64,000 nt of DNA from Streptomyces sp. CC0208. Its GTDB lineage: Bacteria; Actinomycetota; Actinomycetes; Streptomycetales; Streptomycetaceae. The notes beneath the pieces were generated by a model. It did no database searches, was not told the DNA's origin, and saw only the letters and a program-made list of their open reading frames with translations. Shown here in pieces: positions 24,279 to 32,584 of this stretch (positions are counted from its first letter, which is position 1; each line of letters begins with the position of its first letter). Position numbers and translations under genes: made by a program. The DNA lies in contig NZ_CP031969.1 in the NCBI RefSeq assembly GCF_003443735.1, positions 1,488,001-1,552,000 on the forward strand, written 5' to 3'.

Positions 24279-24538
24279 CGTGTCGTCCCGTCGCCAGTCC
24301 CCGCGCCACCGCGCAGGCCGATCTCGAGTCGTTCGAGGAGCTCGTCCTCCTGTCGGTCGAATTCCTCCTCATCGATCTCTCCCGCCTCGAGCTGCTCCTC
24401 GAGCCGGGAGAGTTCGGCCCGGACCGTCGCCGGGTCGTAGTAGAGGCGCTCCGCTTCGCTCAGCACCTGCTTGATCACCCAGGCGCTGCCGCGTACCGGG
24501 GCGAACGGCAGCAGCAGCACCTCTCCGATGAGACCCAC
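24275..24538 (-). CDS. gvpG: Gas vesicle protein GvpG
   Basis: An 87-residue GvpG. The family core is LLLPFAPVRGSAWVIKQVLS and LYYDPATVRAELSRLEEQLE with GEIDEEEFDRQEDELLERL, a helical accessory protein for assembly. The start is the GTG at 24538, with GAGTGAGG a few bases upstream, seven bases after the gvpF stop; the open frame upstream of it overlaps gvpF and is not coding. Confidence 0.88.
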   Translation of the reverse strand: MGLIGEVLLLPFAPVRGSAWVIKQVLSEAERLYYDPATVRAELSRLEEQLEAGEIDEEEFDRQEDELLERLEIGLRGGAGTGDGTTR

Positions 24539-24545
24539 GGCCGCC

Positions 24546-25316
24546 TCACTCCTCCGCGTGGTCGATGCCGACCGTGGTGCCCGCCGGTTCCGCCGGGCCC
24601 GGTTCGACGAAGCTGTACGGCGGCAGCGGGCCGTTGACCCGCAGGTCGAGGTGCGGATGGGCCTTGCGCAGCTCGTCCACCGCCTCCAGGAAGGACGCGG
24701 CCCCGTCGCGCTCCACGAGGAAGGACACGTTGGCCAGCCAGCCGGAGGACTCGGGGCCCACGCTGATCGCGTCGGCCAGGGGCTCCAGGGTGCGCTGCAC
24801 CACGTCGGCGTCCTCGGCCTCACGGGCCTTGACCGCGGCCACGACCATCTCGCCGAGCCTGAGGCGATCCTCGTAACTGCCGCCGCCCGCCTGCCGGTTG
24901 GCCTCGGTCATCGCGCGGACTTCCGAGTTGTCGGACATCACGCGGTGCAGTACGGCCTCTTCGTCGTGCGTGGCCTTGACGTTGTACTCGACCTTGCCGT
25001 CGAGGGTCCCCAGGCGCTCCTTGTAGTGCTCCTGGCGTTCCGCGAGCACCCCGGTGACGGTGCCGTCGTCGGGGGCCACGCTGCCGAACCGCATGGGCAG
25101 GATGCAGCCGTCCGCGCCCGCCTCGCTCAGCACGTTCTGGTGGGCGAGGAGGTCACGGCGCTTGGGCCGCAGCCCTTCGGGGGAGTCACTGACGATGGCC
25201 GCCAGCTCGCCCTCCTTGAGCACCCGCACCGGAAGGGCGGGGTTGCCCACCCCTACCAGGTCCTCGGACAGCGCGGGGTGGGAAGCGGCCGTAATGCCGT
25301 ACACGTACGTGCTCAC
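24546..25316 (-). CDS. gvpF: Gas vesicle protein GvpF
   Basis: A 256-residue GvpL/GvpF-family protein: N-terminal STYVYGITAASHPAL, ILPMRFGSV strand, LDGKVEYNVKATHDEE (the conserved E..VK segment) and C-terminal LRVNGPLPPYSFVEP. GvpF binds GvpA and prevents early aggregation in other systems. The GTG start overlaps the gvpA stop, coupling chaperone to shell protein. Confidence 0.92.
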   Translation of the reverse strand: MSTYVYGITAASHPALSEDLVGVGNPALPVRVLKEGELAAIVSDSPEGLRPKRRDLLAHQNVLSEAGADGCILPMRFGSVAPDDGTVTGVLAERQEHYKERLGTLDGKVEYNVKATHDEEAVLHRVMSDNSEVRAMTEANRQAGGGSYEDRLRLGEMVVAAVKAREAEDADVVQRTLEPLADAISVGPESSGWLANVSFLVERDGAASFLEAVDELRKAHPHLDLRVNGPLPPYSFVEPGPAEPAGTTVGIDHAEE

Positions 25317-25738
25317 TCCTCTTCCTCCTTCCGGCGCGAGGACGTCGCCTTGCGGGCTCGCGGCCTGGACTCCGTCTGGCCTTCCTCACGGGCCTGCTTG
25401 AAGGCGCCGGATATGGTCTCGGCGGCCCCGGACAGCGCTCCCTTGGACTTGCCGCGGGCGCCGGACTCGGTGATCTCGCCGACCAGGTCGGGCAGACCGG
25501 GGTCCTTGCGGGGCCCGGCCTCCAGGTCAAGCCGGTTGCACGCTTCGGCGAAGCGCAGATACGTATCGACGCTGGCCACCACGACCCGTACGTCGATCTT
25601 CAGGATTTCGATGCCGACCAGGGAGACCCGTACGAACGCGTCGATGACGAGACCCCTGTCGAGGACCAGTTCCAGAACGTCGTAGAGGCCGCTGGAGCCG
25701 CCTCCGCCACCGCCCTGTTGTGCCGGGACAACGGTCAT
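25313..25738 (-). CDS. gvpA: Gas vesicle structural protein GvpA, long actinobacterial form
   Basis: A 141-residue protein whose core, SGLYDVLELVLDRGLVIDAF then VRVSLVGIEILKIDVRVVVA and SVDTYLRFAEACNRLDLE, is a clear GvpA/J fold, the amphipathic shell subunit. Ordinary GvpA is about 70 residues; this form adds a 75-residue charged C-terminal tail (SKGALSGAAETISGAFKQAR, ending in RRKEEEE), as in other Streptomyces. Such a tail is hard to fit into a normal vesicle wall. AGGAGG lies upstream of ATG 25738. Confidence 0.92.
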   Translation of the reverse strand: MTVVPAQQGGGGGGSSGLYDVLELVLDRGLVIDAFVRVSLVGIEILKIDVRVVVASVDTYLRFAEACNRLDLEAGPRKDPGLPDLVGEITESGARGKSKGALSGAAETISGAFKQAREEGQTESRPRARKATSSRRKEEEE

Positions 25739-25796
25739 GTCGACCGCGCCTCCTTTTCTGTGTCCTGGTGAACGGATGTCTGTGCGGCGGAGCGGC

Positions 25797-26165
25797 CTAC
25801 CGGCCGCCCTGCCTTTGTGCGTCCGAGCGCCCGCGTTCGTAACGGCGAACGCGCCGATAGCCGGTGAGCTGTCCCTCCGGGTCGAGTTCGACCTGGTAGC
25901 TCGCCATGAGGCTCATCGTGTCGGGCACACGGGTCAGCTCGAGGACCTCGATCTCGAGCGCCCAGCCGTCCTCCGTCTGTTCGAAGGACGACACGTTCTC
26001 GGCGGTCATGCCGGTGAGCTCGGCCAGCTGGGCGCGCGCCTCGCGCAGCACCTCCATGGGCTTGGGCCGCCGGTTCTCCGCCACTTTCTCGTCCGTGTCC
26101 TCTTCTGTCCCTTTGCGGGAGTTCCGTGAATCCTGTGATTCGGATGAGTTTTTTGTGTTCGACAT
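25797..26165 (-). CDS. gvpO: Gas vesicle protein GvpO
   Basis: A 122-residue GvpO, first gene of the gvp operon. After a disordered polar start (MSNTKNSSESQDSRNSRKGT) the conserved core is PMEVLREARAQLAELTGMTA, DGWALEIEVLELTRVPDTM and YQVELDPEGQLTGYRRVRRY. GvpO occurs early in halophile and actinobacterial gvp operons and affects expression or assembly. ATG 26165 has GAGGTG just upstream. Only 44 bases separate it from the LigD-polymerase-like gene, so the operon promoter either lies inside that gene or the gvp genes are read through from upstream. Confidence 0.9.
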   Translation of the reverse strand: MSNTKNSSESQDSRNSRKGTEEDTDEKVAENRRPKPMEVLREARAQLAELTGMTAENVSSFEQTEDGWALEIEVLELTRVPDTMSLMASYQVELDPEGQLTGYRRVRRYERGRSDAQRQGGR

Positions 26166-26209
26166 AGCACCTCTCACCTCGGGTGGCCGCTCGTTCCTTC
26201 GCCAAACCT

Positions 26210-27142
26210 TCAAGAGCGCATCAAGGCGTTCAACCTGCGCCGGGCGGGCCCGAGGGCGCGCCTTTTGGCCATGACCCCGGCCCACGGGTTGGTGCGGGCC
26301 TGGTCGACCGCGTCGGCGATGGTCCAGCGGCGGGCGTCCAGACCCGGGTCGTCCAGCTGGGTCCAGGCCATCGGGGTGGCCACGGGAGCCCCGGGTTTCG
26401 CACGGACCGTGAAGGGTGCGACGGCGGTCTGCGCATAGCCGTTGCGCTGAATGTCGAGGTAGAGGCGGTCGCCGCGGTCCTTCTTGCGGGCGGCGGTGGT
26501 GAGCCGGTCGGGGTGGCCGGCGACCAGGGTGTCGGCGACGTCCCTGGCGAACTGACGGACCTCGTCGAACTCGTGCCGGCCGTTGAGCGGCACGATGACG
26601 TGCAGCCCGCGCGAGCCGGTGGTCATCAGCGCCGAGGGCAGACTCAGCTCGTCGAGGAGTTCCCCGAGCAGCCAGGCCGCCTCGCGCACCAGGGCGAAGT
26701 CGTCGTCCCCGGCCGGGTCGAGGTCGAACACCATCCGGTCGGGCTGCTCCACGCTCCCGGCCCGGGACAGCCAGCGATGCAGGGTGAGAGCGGCCTGGTC
26801 GGCGAGGTACAGGAGGGTGGCGGTGTCGTCACAGACGGTGTGACAGACGGTGCCGCCCTCCTTCGTCACCTCGACGCGACCGATCCACTCCGGGTAGGAG
26901 TCCGGGGTGTTCTTCTGCATGAACAGGGGGCCGTCGAGGCCGTCCGGGTGCCGTTCCAGCATCAGCGGACGACCCCGCAGGTGCGGCAGCATGAAGGGCG
27001 CGACGGAACGGTAGTAGTCGACGAGATCGGCCTTGGTGTACTCCTTGGCGCCGTCGCCGCCGGGAAAGAGCACCTTGTCCGGCCGGTGCACCTCGACGGT
27101 GCGCTTGCCCGCGCGTACGGTCCGTACGTCGTCCCCGGTCAC
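26210..27142 (-). CDS. Stand-alone LigD-type polymerase/primase domain protein
   Basis: A 310-residue protein matching the polymerase (PrimPol) domain of bacterial NHEJ ligase LigD, without ligase or nuclease domains. It starts VTGDDVRTVRAGKRTVEVHR with HRPDKVLFPGG, the phosphate-binding region. The divalent-metal motif is MVFDLDPAGDD and the later motif GLHVIVPLNG. Such proteins add a few nucleotides at broken ends with Ku. No ku or ligase gene is nearby. The GTG start overlaps the transketolase stop (GTGA), linking it to carbon metabolism and gvp genes in one transcript. Confidence 0.88.
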   Translation of the reverse strand: MTGDDVRTVRAGKRTVEVHRPDKVLFPGGDGAKEYTKADLVDYYRSVAPFMLPHLRGRPLMLERHPDGLDGPLFMQKNTPDSYPEWIGRVEVTKEGGTVCHTVCDDTATLLYLADQAALTLHRWLSRAGSVEQPDRMVFDLDPAGDDDFALVREAAWLLGELLDELSLPSALMTTGSRGLHVIVPLNGRHEFDEVRQFARDVADTLVAGHPDRLTTAARKKDRGDRLYLDIQRNGYAQTAVAPFTVRAKPGAPVATPMAWTQLDDPGLDARRWTIADAVDQARTNPWAGVMAKRRALGPARRRLNALMRS

Positions 27143-28986
27143 GGCACGATCGCCTGCTCCACCAGCAGCCGTGCGGCGGCCGCGATCGACTCGGCGTCGA
27201 TGCCCGCGGCATGGAGCGACTCCTCGGGCGAGGCCGAGCCGGGCATCGTACGGACGGCCAGGCGCACCAGGCGCGGTACGGGCCGGCCGTCGGTGAAGGC
27301 GTCGAGGACGGCGTCGCCGAGGCCGCCCTCCTCGCGGTGGTCCTCCACGGTCAGCAGGCAGCCGGTGTCCTCGGCAGCCTGGCGCAGGGTGGCCCGGTCG
27401 ACAGGCTTGACCGAGTACAGGTCGACGACCCGGACGCGGATGCCCTCCTGCTCCAGTGCCTCGGCGGCCTTGAGTGCCTCGTGCACGGTGACGCCCGCGG
27501 CGACGAGCGTCAGCCGGTCGCTCTGGGAGAAGCGCAGCACCTTGCTGCCGCCGATCGGGAACTCCTCGTCGGCGCCGTAGATCACCGGGCTCTCGCCGCG
27601 GCCGGTGCGCAGATAGCGGATGCCCTCCAGGTCCGCCATCTGGGCGATCAGGCGGGCGGTCTGGTTGGCGTCGCACGGGTACAGCACGGTGGAGCCGTGG
27701 ATCGCCCGCATCATCGCGAGGTCCTCCAGGCCCATCTGGCTGGGCCCGTCCTGCCCGATGGCGACACCCGCGTGCGAGCCGACCAGGTTGATCCCGGCCC
27801 CGCTGATGGAGGCCATGCGTACGAAGTCGTAGGCCCGGGTGAGGAAGGCCGCGAAGGTGCCGGCGTACGGCACCCAGCCGCGCGCGGCCAGTCCCACGGC
27901 GGCCGCGACCATCTGCTGCTCGGCGATGTAGCACTCGAAGTAGCGGTCGGCGTGTTCCTTGGCGAAGTACTCGGTACGGGTCGAGTCGCCGACCTCGCCG
28001 TCCAGGGCGACGACGTCACCGCGTCCGGTGCCGAGGGCGGCGAGGGCCTGGCCGTAGGCGTCGCGGGTGGCGACTTCCTCACCGGTGTCCCAGCGGGGCA
28101 GGTCGACGTGCCCGGCGCGGACGGCGTGCAGGATGCGGGCGGCGGGCGGGTCCTGCACCTGGACGCGCAGGTCGCGTACGCCACCGAGCTCCTCGATGGC
28201 GTCGTCGGCGTTCTTTAGCGGCTTGCCGTGCAGTCCCTCGCGGTCCTCGATGTCGGCGACGCCCTTGCCCTTGAGGGTGCGGGCGAGGATCGCGGTGGGC
28301 TGGCCCTTGGTGGACGCGGCCTCGCCGTACGCGCGGTCGATGGCGTCCACGTCGTGCCCGTCGACCTCGACGGTGTGCCAGCCGAAGGCCTGGAAGCGGC
28401 GGGCGTAGGCGTCGAGGTCGTGGCCGTGCCGGGTGGGGCCGCGCTGGCCGAGCCGGTTGACGTCCACGATCGCGGTGAGGTTGTCGAGGTGCTCGTGGCC
28501 CGCGTGCTCGGCGGCCTCCCAGATCGAGCCCTCGGCGAGTTCGCTGTCGCCGCACAGCACCCACACCCGGTAGTCGCTGCGGTCCAGCCGCTTCCCGGAC
28601 AGTGCGATGCCGACGCCCACCGGCAGTCCCTGGCCGAGCGATCCGGTCGCCGTCTCGACCCAGGGCAGCTTGCGGGGGGTCGGGTGTCCTTCGAGACGGC
28701 TGTCGAGCTTGCGGAAGGTCAGCAGTTCCTCGTCGTCGACGGCACCGGCCGCCTTGTAGGCGGCGTACAGCAGCGGTGAGGCATGCCCCTTGGACAGCAC
28801 GAAGCGGTCGTTGCCGGGGTGCGCGGGGCGGTCGAAGTCGTAGCGGAAGTGGTTCGCGAGGAGTACGGCCATCAGGTCGGCGGCGGACATCGAGGACGTC
28901 GGGTGCCCGGAGCCCGCGGCGGCCGAGGCGCGCACACTGTCCACGCGCAACTGCTGGGCGAGTTCGACGAGTTCACCGGTGTTCAT
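27139..28986 (-). CDS. tkt: Transketolase
   Basis: A 615-residue single-chain transketolase, moving two-carbon units in the pentose phosphate pathway with thiamine pyrophosphate. The N-terminal half carries RASAAAGSGHPTSSMSAADL, the TPP motif GDSELAEGSIWEA...NLTAIVDVNRLG, and KGHASPLLYAAY; the pyrimidine domain has EVGDSTRTEYFAKEH and YFECYIAEQQMVAAAVGLA; the C-terminal domain ends in LLVEQAIVP. It is shorter than TktA (about 660) and more like the transketolase 1-type seen in animals and actinobacteria, so it is probably a second, stress-linked copy. ATG 28986 follows GGAAGGAGA and overlaps the upstream gene (ATGA). Confidence 0.9.
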   Translation of the reverse strand: MNTGELVELAQQLRVDSVRASAAAGSGHPTSSMSAADLMAVLLANHFRYDFDRPAHPGNDRFVLSKGHASPLLYAAYKAAGAVDDEELLTFRKLDSRLEGHPTPRKLPWVETATGSLGQGLPVGVGIALSGKRLDRSDYRVWVLCGDSELAEGSIWEAAEHAGHEHLDNLTAIVDVNRLGQRGPTRHGHDLDAYARRFQAFGWHTVEVDGHDVDAIDRAYGEAASTKGQPTAILARTLKGKGVADIEDREGLHGKPLKNADDAIEELGGVRDLRVQVQDPPAARILHAVRAGHVDLPRWDTGEEVATRDAYGQALAALGTGRGDVVALDGEVGDSTRTEYFAKEHADRYFECYIAEQQMVAAAVGLAARGWVPYAGTFAAFLTRAYDFVRMASISGAGINLVGSHAGVAIGQDGPSQMGLEDLAMMRAIHGSTVLYPCDANQTARLIAQMADLEGIRYLRTGRGESPVIYGADEEFPIGGSKVLRFSQSDRLTLVAAGVTVHEALKAAEALEQEGIRVRVVDLYSVKPVDRATLRQAAEDTGCLLTVEDHREEGGLGDAVLDAFTDGRPVPRLVRLAVRTMPGSASPEESLHAAGIDAESIAAAARLLVEQAIVP

Positions 28987-30695
28987 GAGTCTCCTTCCGC
29001 GGGGTCCGCGTCAGTGCGTTCGACGGAGCCGGGGCCTTGGCCCGGCTCACCGCCGGGTTGATTCTTGGCAGGCTCGGGGCCCGGCTGATTCTTGGCGGGC
29101 TCGGGGCCCGGCTGATTCTTGGCGGGCTCCGAAGCGGGCTCGTTCCTGGCGGGCTCGGGCGACTGCTCCGGCGACATCCGGTCGGGCGACTCCCACTCAG
29201 GTGACTCCCACTCCACCGGCTCCCGCTCGGGCGACTTCCGGTCGGCCGTCTCGCGTGCCTTCGCCTCCGCGATCACCGCCTCACCCGCGCTCGCCACGAT
29301 CTCCGGCTCCTGTCCGGCCGCGGGCTCGCCCGGCCGCGTCTCACGCTCGGTCGCGGCGCCGGGCCCGGATCGTGCGTCGGCCCTCCGGCGTGGGCCGGGT
29401 GCCTGCGCCAGCTCCGGTGAGGCGGTGTCCAGCGGTACCGCCCAGGACCGTACGAGGCCCAACTGGACGGCCTGGCGCGGGAGTACGGCGTCCAGCAGCC
29501 AGTCGGCGGCGACCCGGACCCGGTTGCCCGGCATCGCGGCGAGGTGGTAGCCGCGGGTGACGGCACCGGCCGCGAGGCCCGACAGCGGGACGCCCAGCGG
29601 GTTGGCCGCGGCCTTCACCCCGCCGAGGTCCACGACAAAGCCGAGGTCCCGGTGTGCGTAGGGGCGGCGCACGCCGGCGCCCAGGGAGGCGGCGACATTG
29701 AGGGCCGCCGTACGGCCCTGCCGCCAGGCATGCTGCGCCGTCATCGGCGTGTACTGGCCCGGGTTGTCCAGATCGGGCACCGCGGCCGCGTCGCCGCACG
29801 CGAACACCTCGGGCCGTCCCGGTACCTGGAGGTTCGGGTCGACGAGCAGCCGGCCGCGCTCCATGGGCAGTCCGAGCGACTCGGCGAGCGGGTCGGGCCG
29901 TACGCCCACGCACCACACGAGGGACCGCGTCGGGACGAACTCGCCGTCGGTCAGCAGCACTCCGTCCGACGTGGCCTCCTTCACGGAGGTACCCATCCGT
30001 ACCTCCACACCCCGTTCCCTGAGCGTGCGGTCGGCGGTGCGGGACAGCTGCGGATCGAGCTCGGGCAGGACCCGCTCCGCGACGTCGAGGAGGATCCAGC
30101 GCGGCCGCATGCCCTTGCGCAGCGGGTGCCTGCGCACCTGGGCATCGGTGAACAGCTGCCCGTGCGCGGCGACCTCGGTGCCCGTGTAGCCGGCGCCGAC
30201 CACGACGAAGGTGCAGCGGGCGGCGCAGGTCTCGGGATCGTCGGCGGCCGCGGCGAGCTCCACCTGACGGGTCACGTGGTCGCGCAGGTACAGCGCCTCG
30301 GGCAGGCCCCGGAAGCCGTGCGCGTGCTCGGCGACGCCGGGGATGGGCAGCAGCTTGTTGATGCTTCCGGCGGCCAGCACCAGCCGGTCGTAGGCGAGCG
30401 TGCCGCGGGCGCCCTCGGGATCGGTGTAGTGGACGGTGCGGCCGTCCAGGTCGATGCCGTCGGCCTCGCCGAGCACCAGCCGCACGCGGGGCAGGGTGTC
30501 GGAGAGGGAGACGGTCACCCGTCGGGGTTCCAGGATCCCGGCGGCGACCTGGGGCAGCAGGGGCAGGTACAGGAAGTAGTCGGTCGGGTTCAGCAGGGTG
30601 ATGTCGGCCTTGCCGCGGGCTTTTCGGGACAGTTCCTTGGCCGTCCGGTACCCGGCGAAGCCGGCACCGACGATCACGATGCGGGGTCGACTCAC
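28983..30695 (-). CDS. Type II NADH dehydrogenase-like FAD oxidoreductase with repeat tail
   Basis: A 570-residue protein. Residues 1-430 are an NDH-2-type NAD(P)H:quinone oxidoreductase: FAD motif IVIVGAGFAGYRTAKEL, NAD motif VVVGAGYTGTEVAA, and the C-terminal FAD contact VFACGDAAAVPDL. Single-subunit NDH-2 feeds electrons to menaquinone without proton pumping. Residues 430-570 are an unusual Pro/Glu/Ser tail with EWESPEWESP and nine-residue repeats EPAKNQPGP, probably extended and disordered. GTG 30695 has GGAGG seven bases upstream. It is the first gene of a thirteen-gene minus-strand run down to gvpK. Confidence 0.88.
   Translation of the reverse strand: MSRPRIVIVGAGFAGYRTAKELSRKARGKADITLLNPTDYFLYLPLLPQVAAGILEPRRVTVSLSDTLPRVRLVLGEADGIDLDGRTVHYTDPEGARGTLAYDRLVLAAGSINKLLPIPGVAEHAHGFRGLPEALYLRDHVTRQVELAAAADDPETCAARCTFVVVGAGYTGTEVAAHGQLFTDAQVRRHPLRKGMRPRWILLDVAERVLPELDPQLSRTADRTLRERGVEVRMGTSVKEATSDGVLLTDGEFVPTRSLVWCVGVRPDPLAESLGLPMERGRLLVDPNLQVPGRPEVFACGDAAAVPDLDNPGQYTPMTAQHAWRQGRTAALNVAASLGAGVRRPYAHRDLGFVVDLGGVKAAANPLGVPLSGLAAGAVTRGYHLAAMPGNRVRVAADWLLDAVLPRQAVQLGLVRSWAVPLDTASPELAQAPGPRRRADARSGPGAATERETRPGEPAAGQEPEIVASAGEAVIAEAKARETADRKSPEREPVEWESPEWESPDRMSPEQSPEPARNEPASEPAKNQPGPEPAKNQPGPEPAKNQPGGEPGQGPGSVERTDADPAEGDS
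29060..29130 (-). repeat. 27-base tandem repeat in the oxidoreductase tail
   Basis: Two full copies and one partial copy of a 27-base unit (GATTCTTGGCGGGCTCGGGG plus CCCGGCT on the plus strand) encode EPAKNQPGP three times. Copies differ at one base (GCAGG against GCGGG). The repeat is in frame, so copy-number changes would alter tail length without breaking the gene. Confidence 0.85.
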
Positions 30696-30766
30696 GGTTC
30701 GCCTCCGGGGCTGTCGCGTACCTCGGGAGCCTTCCGCGTCCCCCTGGCCAGGGCGCCCAAACGCCG

Positions 30767-30790
30767 GTTTCCGCACGGACCGCCGGGTAC
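30767..30790 (+). promoter_or_regulatory. Putative SigB-type promoter of the F420 oxidoreductase gene
   Basis: GTTT, 14 bases, GGGTAC at 30785-30790: the best match to the Streptomyces SigB consensus in the window. It lies about 45 bases upstream of ATG 30836. Confidence 0.6.
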
Positions 30791-30835
30791 TCGGACGAGG
30801 CCCCGCTCATCACGGAACCGCCGGAGGTACCCCCC

Positions 30836-31795
30836 ATGCCCGAATACGGCTATTTCCTGTCGTGCGAGGAGTTCGGTCCCGCGGACCTGGTCGAACAGGC
30901 GCGGATGGCCGAGCAGGCGGGCTTCAGCTCGCTGTGGATCTCCGACCACTACCACCCGTGGAACGACGCGCAGGGCCAGAGCCCCTTCGTGTGGTCGGTG
31001 ATCGGCGCACTCTCGGAAGCCGTGTCCCTCCCCATCGAGACGGCCGTGACCTGCCCGACCGTACGGATCCACCCGGCGGTGGTGGCGCAGGCCGCGGCGA
31101 CCTCGGCCGTGATGACCAACGGCCGGTTCCGGCTCGGCGTCGGCTCCGGCGAGGCCCTCAACGAGCACGTACTCGGCCATGTCTGGCCGCCCGCGCACAT
31201 CCGCCTGGAAATGCTGGAGGAGTCGATCCAGGTGATGCGCCGCCTCTTCACGGGCGAGGAGGTCAACCACCACGGCACGCACTACACCGTGGAGAACGCC
31301 CGCCTGTACACGGTCCCCGACGAGCCCGTCCCCATCGACATCTCCGGCTTCGGCCCGGCGGCCACGGCGCTCGCGTCCCGGGTCGGCGACGGCTTCATCA
31401 CGATGACGCCCGACGAGTCGATGGTGGAGCAGTTCCGCAAGGGCGGCGGGGCCGGCAAGCCGGTCATCGGCGGTACCAAGGTCTGTTACGGCATCGACCG
31501 CGACGAGTGCGTCCGTACGGTACGCAAGCTGTGGTTCAACCAGTTCCTGCCCGGCGAGATGGCCCAGATCCTGCCCTCGCCGCGCCACTTCGAACAGCTG
31601 GAGCCGCTGGTCACCGAGGAGATGGTGCGCGAGAAGGCGGTGTGCGGGGACGACGTCGACGAGCACGTCGCCACGCTGGGCGCGTTCGCCGACGCCGGCT
31701 TCGACCGGGTCTACGTCAACCAGATCGGCCCCGACCAGCGCGGCTTCTTCGACTTCTACCGTACGAAGGTGCTGCCCCAGCTCCAGCAGGGCTGA
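30836..31795 (+). CDS. TIGR03557-type F420-dependent LLM-class oxidoreductase
   Basis: A 319-residue luciferase-like oxidoreductase of the F420-dependent group close to TIGR03557 (related to F420-dependent glucose-6-phosphate dehydrogenase). Family features: EYGYFLSCEEFGPADLVEQA at the start, SLWISDHYHPWND, FRLGVGSGEALNEHVLG and PVPIDISGFGPAAT, where the cofactor phosphate binds. It would transfer hydride with cofactor F420; the substrate is unknown. GGAGG lies ten bases before ATG 30836. It faces away from the NADH dehydrogenase-like gene. Confidence 0.9.
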   Translation: MPEYGYFLSCEEFGPADLVEQARMAEQAGFSSLWISDHYHPWNDAQGQSPFVWSVIGALSEAVSLPIETAVTCPTVRIHPAVVAQAAATSAVMTNGRFRLGVGSGEALNEHVLGHVWPPAHIRLEMLEESIQVMRRLFTGEEVNHHGTHYTVENARLYTVPDEPVPIDISGFGPAATALASRVGDGFITMTPDESMVEQFRKGGGAGKPVIGGTKVCYGIDRDECVRTVRKLWFNQFLPGEMAQILPSPRHFEQLEPLVTEEMVREKAVCGDDVDEHVATLGAFADAGFDRVYVNQIGPDQRGFFDFYRTKVLPQLQQG

Positions 31796-31810
31796 CCGAG
31801 GAGGCTGCAC

Positions 31811-32556
31811 CGCCCGGTCGTCTCGGCGTACACGGTTCCGACCGACGTCCCCGAGGCCGACGGCAGTGCACGACGCGATGTGCCGTTCGGTCCGCAACGC
31901 GGGCCGTCCGGGCATCGCGGGGTGCGCGATCTCAGCCCTCGACATCGCCCTGTGGGACCTGAAGGCCCGCCTCCTGGAACTCTCGCTGGCGCGCCTGCCC
32001 GGCGTCGCCCGCGAACGCGTTCCCGTCTACGGCAGCGGCGGCTTCACGACGTACCACGACACGCATCTGGCCGCGCAGCTCAACGGCGGTCCCCCGCGAC
32101 CTGTCCCGGGTACGCACGGCCCGCGAAGTCATCGGCCCCGAAGCGGAGTTGCACGTCGACGCGAACGGCGCGTACACCTGCAAGCAGGCGGTCCGGGTGG
32201 GCAACGCCCTGGCGGAACTCGGCGTCGGCTGGTTCGAGGAGCCGGTGTCCTCGGACGACCTGACGGGCCTGCGCCTGGTTCGTGACGCCCTCGTCTGCGA
32301 TGTCACGGCCGGTGAGTACGGCTACGACCTGCCGTACTTCGCGCGCATGATCGCGGCCGGCGCGGTGGACTGTCTCCAGGTGGACGCGACCCGCTGCGGC
32401 GGTGTCACGGAGTTCCTGCGCGCGGCGGCGCTGGCCCAGTCCCACGGCCTGGAGATCTCCACCCACTGCGCGCCGCACGCGCACGCGGCGGCCGCGGCCG
32501 CGATCCCCAACATCCGTCACCTGGAGTGGTTTCACGTCCATGTGCGCATCGAGGAC
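31811..32556 (+). pseudogene. Decayed enolase-superfamily (mandelate racemase type) gene
   Basis: Pieces of one enolase-superfamily dehydratase are recognisable: VVSAYTVPTDVPEADG (31817-31862), then in another frame DAMCRSVRNAGRPGIAGCAI to GFTTYHDTHLAAQLNG, then in a third frame RDLSRVRTAREVIGPEAELH, the metal-binding VDANGAYTCKQAVRVGN, WFEEPVSSDDL, VTAGEYGYDL and STHCAPHAHAAAAAAIPN. The start codon, two internal stretches (after PEADG and after AAQLNG) and the C-terminus after VRIED are missing. It is not a working gene. Its position is 15 bases after the F420 enzyme, so it was probably cotranscribed. Confidence 0.85.
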
Positions 32557-32584
32557 AGTCCGGCGCCCCGGTGCTCCCCGCCGC

